A stretch of 64,000 bases of DNA from Pseudisothecium myosuroides (GCA_951799445.1 OX637289.1:46600264-46664263); one strand, 5' to 3'; positions 45,526 through 56,560 are shown, numbered from the stretch's first letter. Translations and numbers: made by a program. The notes: generated by a model from the letters alone, not told the origin.

Positions 45526-48500
45526 TCAAGTGCTTGAATTTCCTTCAACACCTACTGTTGCTTCCCCTCCATTATTCAAACGATTTGATCTACGGCGTTC
45601 TTGGGTAGCAGGTCCTACCAAACAAGCATCCGGAATGCGCACATCCTCATCTGCTGGTGCTTCATCACAGTCGCTGTCAAACTCGTATTCGTCCTCTTCT
45701 TCGTCTTCATCTTCTGCACTACCGAGTGCCCCTTCTTCGTCACCATGAATCGATGTTCGAGGACCCTCAACTTCTGAATTTTCATTTCGGAGCTCAGTGG
45801 TTCCACCTTTTCTATTCCTCGTACTCACTATTTTCTTGTGTCGCTTCGCAGCAGGATCCTCTGCATCAGAGTTTATAGTTGGGCCCCTTCGAACTCTAGG
45901 AACAACAAACGCTGGGGTTGATAAGGTGGGGCCCGGAGTGTACGTCTCTAGGAACGGTGCTATCACCTCATCAGGACGTCGTACTCCAATTCCCCGTAGA
46001 GGACGTTTTGGCGCCCTTGATGATGACGGAGCACCTCTGGCCCTTCCTCCACGAGAAACGGGACGTGGCAACCTATACTGGCCCACTGGGTGAGGACCAG
46101 GACGAGGGGGTTGAGGGGGTCTACCACCCCTAGTAGCATCTGAAACATTATTCACGGTCACCTCAGCATTCTCTACAGGGCTTATTCCTTCATTGAAGTT
46201 GAAAATGTCCATGGGGTCAGTAGCTTGGATAGGGGGGGTGGAACGTTATGCCGACGGTCCTAATCTTTGACCAACAACAGGAACTGAGGCACAAGCTGGC
46301 ACGTTCAGAGGATTGTGTGTTCGTTGACTATTGTCTTGTACATGCTCGCGGTGTAAAGGCCTCCCACCACCAATGTTGGGAGGATTTGTGGCAGTAGGTT
46401 CAGTTGTTGATATACTCCCAATGTTTGGTCTATAGCACTGTGATTCAAATGTATCGCCACCACGTTGGCTGCTCGATCCACCACATCGACCACCCGCCCC
46501 ACCATGTCGGCCACCCGCCGCACCATGTCCTTGACTACTGTCGCCATCGTGGACAGACCCTTGATTGTTTGGAGTTGTACGGTTACCCAAATTCCCTCCA
46601 TTGCCATCGTTGCGGTCATCTCTATTTCCGCCATTATTTCCAGGGGGATGGTTGTTGTCATTGTTGTCATCGTCGTCGGGGTTATCAAGATTGTCAAGAT
46701 TTGTTGCATTCGGTTCATTGTTCTCTGAAGAAGAAGATAAATTGTTCACCCCAGCAACACCTTCATTTTCATGGGGGGGAGGTGAAAGACTGCGACGGGG
46801 CATGGGACCCCAACGGTCATGGGGAATATTGTCCTCCGCATCATGTCCGTCCCCATAGTAGTTCCTTGCTTCTTCAAAGTGATCGGCACCCTCCCTCCAA
46901 AGATCACGGTTCACTTGGTATGCCGGAGGGGCTCTGTTCACTTCTATGTTGTCTTGAGCCTCATCCTCTACATGCATTGCATTAAATACGCGATTAGGTT
47001 CACCAACTGGAACGGGGCCAAGGGCATCCGGATCGGAATCCTCCGAGTAAACATTTGCGTCATACCAACGAACTGGATCAGCCCCAGGTTTCTGACGAAG
47101 GACACGGCTATTGGTATAAATGTATACCAATGATTCTGCCTTTTCCACCGCAAGTCGGTTTCGGCTTCTATTGTGGACAAAAGAATACATACTCCAATTC
47201 CGTTCACAAGACGATGCCGAACACGTGAGGGATAGAACACGGACAACAATCTTTGACAAGGCGCGGTCTCCAATCCTATGCCACCATTGGTGGGGGAGCA
47301 TGCTGGCCTCACGGATGTTGGGGGATTCTTCAGGGCTATACGGTCCAACGCCCTCTTCATATTGTGTTAATTCCGCCAAGACATCATCAAATCGTACACC
47401 CACTACACCCTCTAGTTTACGGATGACCCGATACAACGCTTGAAGGGCAACTCCATCAGTCTCGGAGGGGTCACTTAGAGTGTCCATTAGAAAACACGTG
47501 CAAACAAAACTTTGGACCCCCTATATTATATCCTAAAATTTAAATAAAATGAAATAAAAAAAATATGACTAGATTTTCCTACTTCAAAAGTTTATGTTTT
47601 GAATTATTGATATTTTTATTTGTTAATGATAATTAGTTACAAATTTTTGAAGTAATTAGATACACTGTACAACTGAAAAATAACTTTCACACCCCTATAT
47701 TATATCCTAAAAAATTGTCTAAAAAATGAACAAAAAATTCCTAAAAATAGCTCTCTATTGAAAGTTCATTTTGAGTTGAGTATTGATGCAATGGTCATCT
47801 AAATGTGATCTCTATAAATATTTGAGTTGAAAAACATGCCGTTTTAGGCCATTTTCAACCTCTTGTACAAATCATTTCAACTATTATTTTAGTTTGAAAT
47901 TTTGGCAATAGAAACCTATAGTCATTATTAAGCAACCCTCAAAATTTCAAGTTGAAATTATAGTTCATTAGAAACCACTTGTTCGCACGTGGTTTGTAGT
48001 AAATAACTAGGTGCCCCCCCCGAGCCATCAGTCTTAAGATGCGGGTGATCTCTGATGTACGGGTTTAATAGTGCACCTGCATAGTGAAGATCAGAATATG
48101 TCGTTGCCCATCTCTCGTCAAAGGACGCCTCTAGAGCGTCAGCCACTTCAGGCGGCAAAGAGAAGGGAGGCTCTCTCAATGAGAACACGTGTCCTCGCAA
48201 GTTGTGCATTGTGAGCCATGCCTTGCCCATGGCAGCTTCGCGACCATCGAACACTTGCAAGGCCTTCAACACATCTTCCACTATGTGTACATAGTTCACG
48301 CATTGTTGCCAGAAGCCAAAATTATTGATGGTGTCAACCACAACATCTGCCAAGGTACGTGGCTGCTCCCCATTTTGTCTATTTTGTAGCCCCGCAACAT
48401 AATTGAGAACACGTGGTTGTTGAACCAAGGCCTCTAGTTGTGGTCTTAGTAAGACCAAACCTTGCAGCATGAGGAAATTGCAAGCAAATCAAATTTCCGT

Positions 48501-49080
48501 AGGTACTAACAGTTGTTTGTTCGGGCTCAACTCGCGAAAAGTGGACATTGTCGCATGATGGCCCCTACTGTATTGACACACCCTTTTTGCCCTGAGAATT
48601 AAATCTTTAAATTGATCGACCTTGGCCCAGTCTTCCAACAGTAGATCCAATGCGTGCGCCACGCAACCCTGCTTAAAAATGTGCTTGTATGTGATGGTAA
48701 GATCATCCACAGCCCCAAGCATGTTTGCTGCGTTGTTTGTACAAATTTGAGTTACGTTTTTGGCACCCACCTTCTCGATGAATACTTTCAATTGATCTGC
48801 TATATAGATCATACTTTTCGTATGCCCGGAAGTGTCTATGGATCCAAGGAACACGTCACCAGTGGGGCATGACATCATTACATTCATGAGGGGACGTCGA
48901 TTGACATCATCCCAACCATCAGTGCATATTGACACCCCATAATTTTTCACCGCAAAAGCCGTTTTTGCTTGAATCTCCTTCTCAATCTGTAACTTCTTCG
49001 GTTCAATTGATTGAGTCCTCAACTTATGGTAGGATGGCGGAGAGTATTCAAGATTCAGATCGAATTCGGATTGTCACCTA
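45526..49080 (-). pseudogene. hAT transposase (DUF659 and dimerisation domains), multiply broken
   Basis: Reading leftward from a probable acceptor near 49080: a PPSYHKLRTQ lead-in, the DUF659/RNase H-like region (GVSICTDGWDD, SGHTKSM, HIFKQGCVAHALDLLLEDWA), a middle part, and the hAT dimerisation domain (SASSCERNW ... RNRLAVEKAESLVYIYT), then a long Asn/Gly/Pro-rich and acidic tail. Defects seen: the usual Asp of the T-D-N-A-A-N motif is Asn (CTNNAANM); TGA at 48489-48491 where the family has Arg (PTEI-stop-FACNF); a 564-bp MITE at 47461-48024; TAA at 46246-46248 in the tail, with the frame open beyond it to 45526. The N-terminal BED-type finger was not found. The element cannot make a complete transposase. 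Confidence 0.85.
47461..48024. mobile_element. 564-bp MITE inserted in the hAT transposase, duplication CCATCAGT
   Basis: Ends are CTCGGAG and CCCCGAG, with CCATCAGT at 47453-47460 and 48025-48032. Removing the insert plus one duplication rejoins the transposase frame exactly (HLKTDG followed by VALQALYR). It is a near-identical inverted copy of 21102-21664, showing that this MITE family moved after the hAT had arrived. Confidence 0.95.
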
Positions 49081-49197
49081 TTCCGTTCCGTAGTTAATTT
49101 CCGGTTTTCCGTTACCTCTTGCTCAATTCCGGATACCAGATCACGGTTTCCGTTCCAAGATTTAGATAACTTACAAAAAACCAAAAATTCACACTGC

Positions 49198-49285
49198 GAC
49201 AGGCGTGGACTTAATTGGGTCCGGGCGTGGACTTAATCGGGTCGGGCGTGGAGTTAATCGGGCCGGGCGTGGACTTAATCGACTG
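49198..49285 (+). repeat. GC-rich array, GGGCGTGGACTTAATCG units (internal)
   Basis: Four regular units of about 21 bp (GGCGTGGACTTAAT and close variants), upstream of the transposase frame on the minus strand. Same motif family as the subterminal arrays. Confidence 0.75.
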
Positions 49286-49299
49286 CAATTGCAAGTGAG

Positions 49300-49440
49300 G
49301 TCAATAAGATTTGAAGAAACAAATCTTAAAGCATGAAGGTCCAACCAACCATTTAAGCTACGGAGTTGTAGCGACATGGATTCCTCTTTCTTCCCTAGAG
49401 GTCATGGGTTCGAATCGTACCCGGCCTTGATTAGCACCTA
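49300..49440 (+). other. tRNA-like / SINE-like fragment with B-box
   Basis: GGTTCGAATCG near 49410 matches the internal RNA polymerase III B-box, embedded in AGAGGTCATGGGTTCGAATC. An A-box is not convincing. A similar GGTCATGGATTCGAATCTC occurs in HISN2 intron 4 (16488-16506). This suggests decayed tRNA-derived SINE pieces rather than a tRNA gene. Confidence 0.3.
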
Positions 49441-49674
49441 CAAATATAATTAACTGCCAAGACAAGTCGAGGCACTAAAGATGTTTGTAGCTGTTAATCA
49501 GGGCTTTTGTTTGGCGTAAGAATTTTTGTCGATTTTTGTCGTGCCGTTTGAGCTTCTTACATTTGTAATGTTTTTGACGATGCCTACTTGTCTTTATAGT
49601 TGTGGCAATTGATATATGAAAGGGATGCGATTCTTTGTTTACTATAGATGAGAAAAAGTTTGATAGAATTGGGG

Positions 49675-50095
49675 GGGGGAGGGTACCTATCGAAAAAAAA
49701 TGGGGAGGGAATGAAACCAAAGACTTAAGTGATGGAGTGAAATTTTGAATGTTTGATTGGAGATTTACTATTTCAGTTGTGAAAAAAAATTGGGAAGGGA
49801 CTGGAAGCAAATGCCCAAGTGATGGAGTCAAATTTTGAATGTGACTAGGGATTTACTTGGGGAAAAAAAATGGGGAGGGAGTGGAAGCAAATACTAAAGT
49901 GATGGAGTCAAATTTTATATCATTGAATGGGGATTTTCTTGTGATTAAAAAAATGGGGAGGGAGTGGAACCAAATGCTTAAGTGATGGAGTCAAAATTTA
50001 GATGTTTGAGTGGAGATTTACTTGTGATTAAAAAATGGGGAAGGAGTGGAACCAAATGCTTAAGTGATGGAGTGAAATTTGACATCCGTTAGTCG
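49675..50095 (+). repeat. Minisatellite, five copies of an approximately 80-bp unit
   Basis: Units share AAAAATGGGGAGGGAGTGGA, CAAATGCTTAAGTGATGGAG and TTTGAGTGGAGATTTACTTG with modest divergence. They lie inside the hAT between two GC-rich arrays. Confidence 0.8.
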
Positions 50096-50500
50096 GGGAC
50101 TCAATTGGTCGATCGGGGATAGAATGGAGGCACGCAGTGTCTGGCGGGGACGCAATCAATCTGGGCGGGAACGGAAATGGACGGGCGCGGACTCACAAAC
50201 TCGGGCGGGGACGTAAGCGAACTCTGTCGGTCGGGGCGGGAACTCTGTGAGGAGGGGCGGGAATGTATAAACGAGCGCATGCGGATGTTGGCGGGGACTC
50301 AGTCGAGCTGGACAGGTTCGCAATTGGTCGGGCGGGGACTTACTGGGAACGGGCGCAGACTGGTGGAGTTGGGCGGGGACGTAGTGGCGCAAGGGCGGGG
50401 ACGTAATCGAGCGGCTATGGAGCGCTGTCGGGATCGGGGCGGGAACGCTATGGGAGGGGCGGGAACTTAGCCAGGGGCGCATGCGGCTGTCGGGGCGGGG
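50095..50500 (+). repeat. Large GC-rich GGGCG-GGAC array upstream of the kinase-like gene
   Basis: About fifteen units such as GGGCGGGAACTCTG, GGGCGCGGACTCAC, GGCGGGGACTCA and GGGCGGGGACGTA are spaced irregularly. The array ends directly at the TATA box of the kinase-like gene, so it may double as a promoter element. Confidence 0.75.
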
Positions 50501-50503
50501 GCC

Positions 50504-50510
50504 TATATAA
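50504..50510 (+). promoter_or_regulatory. TATA box of the kinase-like cargo gene
   Basis: TATATAA follows the GC-rich array and lies about 180 bases before the ATG at 50683, in a context of C/T-rich initiator sequence. Confidence 0.5.
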
Positions 50511-50682
50511 TCCCCTCTCCCTTCATTCTCCCTTGCCAAGCCCTCTTTGGATGCCTCCCAGGTTAGATCACTTTGTGGTCTAATTAGGGAGATTGGTGGA
50601 GTTTAGGAATTGGCCCTAGCCTAATAGCATACCCGGTTTTTTTGCCTTTTTTTCCAACGAATACGAAGTATTGTTTTTGAAA

Positions 50683-52262
50683 ATGGCAGCAGAAAGGACT
50701 GCTTCATCGGGGAAGCGTCCGATGTATGTGGATTTAGATAGGCCTGATGAAGAAGATTTTCCACCAATAGACACGTCAATGGCCTCAGCTTCATCGAGGC
50801 CTTCATCATCATCAGGGAAGAAGAGGGCGAAGAAGCCGCCGAGCCCAGATTGGCCTCCACAACCCTACTTACATGAAAGTAGGTTAATATTGGTGGAGTG
50901 GTACAAAGTGCGGAGCATTGAATCAATGGAGAGGAACTATGTGAACAGGAACATCATTGGTTACGATGCGCTGATAGAACATTTGCGGAAAGAGCTAGAG
51001 AATAAGTTAGCTGAGTCAGAGCAATTCAATAATTACTCAGATTACTGGTACACTCAGAGTTCTTGGATAACACGGTGGTACAACTTACCAATCTTGTAGA
51101 AAATTGGCGCTATTGTACCAAAAAAAGGGAAGACGAGAGCAACTGGGATGAAGCAGATAGAGAGTTCGCTTCAAAATTACGCATGGTTCAAACATGGTGT
51201 CGGCAGTTTAGTGTAAGTCGCCACAAACAAAAACAACCATGGAAGGAAACAGTGGAAGACAAAATTTTGACTGAATGTGTGAGCGGATCGATGTTCTGGC
51301 TAGCACCATCAGTTAAAGTGATACAAATGCCGGGGCGAAAGACGGAAGGTGCATACGAGACCGTCAGGAAGGTGCGACTTACCAAACTTTCAAACATTCC
51401 CAGCTGGATGGATTTTGCGGGGAAGATTTTGAAGACACTAAACGAAAAGGAAAAACGTTGCAATATGTTGATGGAGGCTACGGGATGTCCGGTATAGCAT
51501 CCACGCATCATTAGACTCACATACATGCATCCAAAAACGATGGAAGGCTATTTGCTTTGGTGGAATGGGGGATCTTTAATTTCTTTTTCATGCAAGTTTG
51601 ATTCCACAGTTCCCTCAGATGCGAGCGAGGAGGAAATTCTGAACATGACTGATACAGTGTTGACATTGGAGGAACTGCAGTGGGGCGCTACATACCACAA
51701 AAATCGCACTCACTTAGCACTGTCATTACTTGTTATCGTGGGGAAATGCCACGAGGCTAACTACATACACAATGACATATCGACATCCAATATTTTGATC
51801 CATTTTGATCCATGAAAAAAGAATATAGTATATTTGGGGATTTGTGATTGGGGACTTTCAAGTCGAGTTGTGGAAAAGGCGCCGTCAAGATACGGTTATC
51901 GAACTGAGAAAGAAGTTCAGGACACGAAAAAAGTCTGTCAGTTTGCTGCTCCAGAATTGTTCTTTGTATACGGTGACCAAGGCTCAGAAGACTCGCTTGA
52001 GGTCATGGAAAAAAAACACTTATACTCCAAAGCTGCTGATGCACATGCAGTAGGATGGATAGCAGCTCGGATTTGGAAAGAAGATTGGGATCCGATTTAT
52101 TTCAACAAAGAACAGCTGTGGCAATATAAACACCTAATATTGAAATTGCATAGCCTCCAAATAGAGGATCCACAAGAAAGGACGTCCATCCCGGAGGTTC
52201 TCGATAAATTGAGGATGACACCATTCTATTGGAGTATGCCTGAGTGTTGTTACCGAAGATAG
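50683..52262 (+). pseudogene. Protein-kinase-like cargo gene inside the hAT, degenerate
   Basis: The ATG at 50683 opens a Ser/Lys-rich N-terminus. A one-base shift near 51055 is needed to continue the frame (LDNTVVQLTNLVENW). The kinase domain then shows a glycine-rich-loop-like GRKTEGAYETVRKV, a possible ATP-Lys region (FAGKILK), a hinge (YLLWWNGGSL), a catalytic loop with HND in place of HRD (YIHNDISTSNIL), DWG in place of DFG (GICDWGLSS) and APE (FAAPELFF), then a C-lobe ending at 52262. Two in-frame stops interrupt it: TAG after GCPV at 51497, before HPRIIRL, and TGA after HFDP near 51815. HND and DWG variants occur in divergent plant kinases, and the stops and shift mark a decayed copy. 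It runs antisense to the transposase. Confidence 0.7.
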
Positions 52263-52860
52263 TAATTTTCTTGTTTTCATTCTTAAAAGTTTAGTATATG
52301 ATAGTTAGGTTGAAGGCAAGGATTATAGTTCACTTGTAATCCTCATAGAGGAACATGTATATTTGGCATCAGCTGAACACCATCCTATATATATATACCT
52401 ATGGATATATTCAAAATACTATTGTATGCAATTCTTTTATTTGTTTTCCCTGGCATCAAGTAGAAGAAGGTGATCTATACATGTCCAAATTCTAAAATGA
52501 TACAACCATAACCCTAACGAACTTAATAAAAAATTTTAAGAATGAAAATTAATTATTTCATTATTTTTTTTTCGTAGACTCTCAACTCAATTCTTCACTA
52601 TAAAGATTGGAAGCTCAAAACCATCTAGTGCAAAATTACTTAAGTTAAACAAGGTTCAAAAACAAAACATCTAAACCTCCATTGTCTTGAAAAACTTGTT
52701 TTTTTCACTTTAAAAGCAGATATCTTACAATTTGTGAATCCTAAACTTTGGAATTTTTTCCACACATTCTCATACTAGTGAGGTGAAGGAATCTACGGTT
52801 TGGAGAGGGAATTTTTTTTTTCAATTTTTTGAACTTTTTTCTTGGACCTTCAGGGTTCAA
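52263..52860. other. AT-rich 3' flank of the kinase-like gene within the hAT
   Basis: It contains a TA-rich stretch (52386-52410) and AATAAA-like words (52521). No gene is recognised. GC content jumps at about 52860, where the next array begins. Confidence 0.5.
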
Positions 52861-52861
52861 T

Positions 52862-53110
52862 TCGGCCATAGCGTCCGTGCCCCACCCGACAAACGTTCAC
52901 GCTCGACAGAGAGTCCACGCCCGACAGAGAGTCCACGCCTAGACCAAATAGAGTCCGCGCTCTCCACAGAGTCCACGCACGTACCGACAGACGTCCACGC
53001 GTCCACGCCCCAATCCGACTAAGGTCCGCACCCGTGCATGCGTCCGCGCCCACACCATTTTACGTCGCTGCCCAGGATAACGTTCGCGCCCCCAACCTGC
53101 TTACGTCCAC
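52862..53110 (-). repeat. GC-rich subterminal array (right), inverted
   Basis: Units GTCCGCGCCC, GTCCACGCCC and GTTCGCGCCC recur about every 20 bases. They are the reverse complement of the left-end units, as expected for subterminal repeats of one transposon. Confidence 0.75.
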
Positions 53111-53296
53111 ACCCTGAACCGCGCTAGCAGCCAGGTGTCTGTCACTGTGGACAAGGTAAATCCACGTCTACATGTTTTTACCTTGTCGAAAAGTCAATCG
53201 GGCGTTGACTACATCGGACGGCCGGCACCTCTACCGGACGGGCGAATCGAGCGGGCGGGCGGGCGGTCTGGGCGGTGTGACAACCCTGGTCTTGAT

Positions 53297-53764
53297 TCAC
53301 GGAAGCGGAGCATCACTACAGCGGCTAGTAAAGAAGCTATTCCGAAGAAATCCCGAAAACGAGCTGCTGCTGGAACCCTTTCGACAATTGGGAGTTTTGG
53401 GTCAGCCCTGACAACGGTGGAACCCACCCCACCCGAAGAGAAAATGCCAGTGGCGGAAGCGGACAAGTTTGAAAAATTACAAAAAAACTTCTAGGATAAT
53501 CACAAGTCATGCTACGTCCTGGGACTAGCACCGTTTCTTGTGAATATTTTCCAATGTATTCCTGCGAAGGACGAATATATAATTCGTGGGATTGAAGAGA
53601 GAGTTTTAAAGGGTGTTAGGAAAGTGCTTCTGAATCTGGGCGACCCTACCCAAAGGCAGCACTTGTGCCTCACTCCCGTGGACGAGAATAATGAGCTATT
53701 GAAGTCACCTCCCAAAGATTGGAAGGATATAAAGGATGGCAAGTTCATGATAATAAATGGATAG
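53297..53764 (+). pseudogene. Gene B coding exon, downstream part, with internal stop
   Basis: The target duplication encodes Leu-Asp in both flanks, and the frame continues as SRKRSITTAASKEAIPKKSR, a basic nuclear-signal-like segment. A TAG at 53492-53494 (KLQKNF-stop-DNHKSCY) interrupts the frame, which then stays open to a TAG at 53762-53764 (DGKFMIING). The piece after the stop is well formed (EERVLKGVRKVLLNLGDPTQ, LTPVDENNELLKSPPKDW), suggesting a recent nonsense change. Together with 43889-44611 the ancestral protein would be about 396 residues. The family is unknown. Confidence 0.5.
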
Positions 53765-53779
53765 CACAGTATTGCCGTG

Positions 53780-55130
53780 TCCAAGGAATACCAGATTGCG
53801 GGTTGCGGTGCAAAAAGGAAGGAGGAATTGCAAACCTGGGACGTTGTGAGCTCCCAATTTGTCACTTGGGACTCGTAGAATTATTTTTTTGGAAATTTGC
53901 AATTTAAAGTTGATAAAAGTATACAAAAATCCATAAAAAGAGTGTAGAACCGAAATAGGGTTGTGTCATACCCATTATAGTATTTGGTCTAGATTGTGTT
54001 TTTTACTTAGAATCCCCCAAACCTTGCCTAAAAATAGTGTAGAAATAACGAAAAGGTTAGATTTGGAGGATTCGAGTCACACAGCCCCAAAAGGGCTAAA
54101 ACCCACTATGAATGTGGCAATTCATGGCAAGGTCGGTCCGAGGGATCCACAGCGAGGCCACTAGGTCGGGTCCTAGAGTTAGATTTAGAATTCCCCATTA
54201 GATCGACGAATTCCCGAAATCTCGATTGTTAGCATGCAGGAGCCACTCACGCAAGACCGGGCCCGTGGAGGAATCTACAGCCCAAGGATGGTGTTCTAGG
54301 GTGAATCCCATGCCAGGAGTCCAACGGCAAAATCGGTTCGCCAAGATTCCTCCATCTGCAGAAGATTCCCGCACCGTCGCTAATTCAAGGAGATGTCCAG
54401 TTTAAATCTCCATTGACCAATCGTGCTAGGTACGGAAACACACCCGCATGTCTTTCATGCGACTCCCTGAGAGGTCACGTGAAAAATCCCGGCATCTTCC
54501 GACTTGCAGAAGAACCTTTTTCCGGGTGGTCAACCCTCCTAACCTCCAACGGGAATTTCATGAAAATTACCCAGGTTACAATAAAATCTCACTAAAAATT
54601 AGACTATCTTGTTTTATGTTAATAATGCGCTCCGTGAAGTTTCACAACATTCCGATAGCGGCAAGTACCCGAACCGGCGAGATTCCTCGGGAATTAACCA
54701 CGTGGCGGGGTCCCCGCCACGTTGACCGGCATTCCGGGACCATACGATGGCGAAACGAAGTCAACCAAAAGTCCTTCCCGACTCTCTTGCACCTACCAGA
54801 GAGCCTAGGCTATTCACATTTCTCAAAATAGGAGACCCCCAAGATCTAGGATTTTACCACGATTTGGTTTTTAAACTAAATTAGCCTACGATGGGTTTTT
54901 GGCCTCGGTACGGGGGGTAGAGGGGCCCAGGACTAAACACGGCGTTCTGGATCCAACGGCGCAATCCGTTTGACGATTGGAGCTAATCTCCAAAAGTTAG
55001 GATGTTGGTCCAGCATAGATGGTAGAAGTAGAAAATTAGGATGTAGGATGAAAATCTTTGAGGATGAGGATAAAAATCCCCGTTGATAAGGTTACCTTAG
55101 AACTCTAGTGGGAGGGGTGGGCCCTTGGAA
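53780..55130. other. Region between gene B and the giant inverted repeat, unassigned
   Basis: From about 54.0 kb the composition rises in GC and the sequence looks like a repeat or leader without long frames. No domain or boundary is recognised. Confidence 0.35.
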
Positions 55131-55133
55131 ACC

Positions 55134-55140
55134 TATATAA
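55134..55140 (+). promoter_or_regulatory. TATA box upstream of the inverted-repeat gene
   Basis: TATATAA followed by GGGCCCC and a C/T-rich initiator-like stretch. It may drive the transcript that reaches the small exon at 57130. Confidence 0.4.
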
Positions 55141-55600
55141 GGGCCCCATTTCTCTCTCTAGAACACCCCCAATTCTTGTTTTGGGTCCGTAGGTCCAAGT
55201 TATTTTGGATATTTTGGCGTTTCAAGCCAAAAACCTCTACGGTGTTTTCGGAGCACTTTTGGCTCCATTGTTGCTTATTTTCAAGCTTTGAAGGTCCTTG
55301 GGGGTCCTTCTACCTTTCTTTGTGTACTCTTTTGTGAAGTTGTTGGCATCTTGTTGTAAGTGGAGAGCTTCTCTCTCCCTCTTATACGTGTTGCGGTCTA
55401 ACTTGTGAAGTTTGAGTTTCTTTTGTTGTACTTTGCACTAATCCTAAAGTTACCCCCCACCGTACCTTGGCGATGCCGCTTTGGGGGGCCTTTAGCGTGT
55501 GAGCTTTGTGTTGCCACGTGGTCTAACTTGTGTTTTTTTTTTCCTTCGTGTTTTGTCTTACACCCTCTTCTAACCTTCTCTTTGTTGAGTGGACCCCCCT

Positions 55601-56055
55601 CCGGGACGGCGAAGCTTTGAACCTATGTGTGTGTTTTTCCTCTTTCTTTAAAAGTTTAGTTGTTTTCCCTCTTCTAAAGTCTCTCTCATTGTGTGGACCC
55701 CCCTTGGAAACGGCGAAGCTTTGAACTAGTGACAAGTTGAAGTCCTAAAACATGTGTTAAAAGTGTAGACGGCGAAGCCTTGAACCCCCGAGGTGTCAAA
55801 GAAGTCCTAAAGTTGGTGTTAAAACCAACTTAACGGCGAAGCTTTGCACTTTCCCCGGGTTTTAGTTCCAAAGTCTAGTTTCCAAGACCTTTGTGGAAAC
55901 CTCCAGAGTTTAGCTTCCAAGATATTAGAGTCTAGCATGAAGTAGGAAGTGGTGGGCCAAGTTTAGTTACCTAGCCCTAGTATACGTGGTTTGCTAACCC
56001 GAGTGTCTTGCTTCACAACCTCGGGCCTAACCCCCGGACGGCGAAGCTCTGACTC
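55601..56055 (+). repeat. ACGGCGAAGCTTTGAAC short dispersed repeat (five copies)
   Basis: Copies lie at about 55603, 55709, 55769, 55833 and 56038, each in a different local context. Reverse-complement copies lie in the right arm (near 62187, 62241 and 62299). CGAAGCTTTG is partly palindromic (AAGCTT). Confidence 0.75.
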
Positions 56056-56404
56056 TAACACTAATTTTTCCCAAAACTCCAATTTTTCTTGGTTAAGTGG
56101 GTTCCCCTGAGGGAACCCGTTGGGGTGATTAAAATTTTTGTGGTGCCACGGACCAGCCAGCCAGCGGACCAGCCAGCCCAACGACCAGCCAACCAGCAGC
56201 CAGCCAACTGCAGTAACGGAGCCCAGCGGCAGTACCGGTACAGGGCCGGTAACCAAGGCGGTACAGTGCTTGTCCAGCGCCCCAACTTGGCCGGTTTTGC
56301 GATTTGGGTGGACTGACCATGTCTCACATGCATCATGGCTGATTTTCAGACCACAACGGGATGATGCTCTGCGGGGCCCCAACTTTGGTTTTTGTTTGAA
56401 AAAA

Positions 56405-56560
56405 CTCTCCACTAATCAGGACCTAGTTTAGAAAATTAGTGATAACTCTAGTCTAGGAAAGTAGTGATAACTCTAGTTTAAGAACCTAGTGATAACTCTA
56501 GTTTAGGAAACCAATGATAGATCTAGTTTAGGAAATCAGAGGTAGAGCTAGTTTAGAAAA
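56405..56560 (+). repeat. Tandem repeat TAGTGATAACTCTAGTTTAG (about 30-bp unit)
   Basis: Five to six slightly varying units in the left arm. The right arm has different tandem repeats at the corresponding place (GACTGGATTTTTGCTAAA units, 61790-61930), so the arms expanded separately here. Confidence 0.7.

Larger units (their letters stand above)
44612..53288 (-). mobile_element. hAT transposon, 8.68 kb, duplication GTCTTGAT
   Basis: Terminal inverted repeats CAGGGTTGTCA (44612-44622) and TGACAACCCTG (53278-53288) are flanked by identical GTCTTGAT (44604-44611 and 53289-53296). The CAGGG start, 8-bp duplication and encoded DUF659/dimerisation transposase together identify a hAT element. Inside, from left: a GC-rich motif array, the transposase (minus), a MITE, a GC-rich array, an approximately 80-bp minisatellite, a second large GC-rich array acting as upstream region of a kinase-like gene (plus), and an inverted GC-rich array next to the right end. 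It interrupts gene B in frame. Confidence 0.93.

Noticed and set aside
46404..46985. 193-codon plus-strand His/Cys-rich ORF
   Set aside because: Antisense of the low-complexity Asn/Gly tail of the hAT transposase; composition explains it.
49385..49440. tRNA gene
   Set aside because: B-box present, but no A-box or cloverleaf with an anticodon arm could be drawn.
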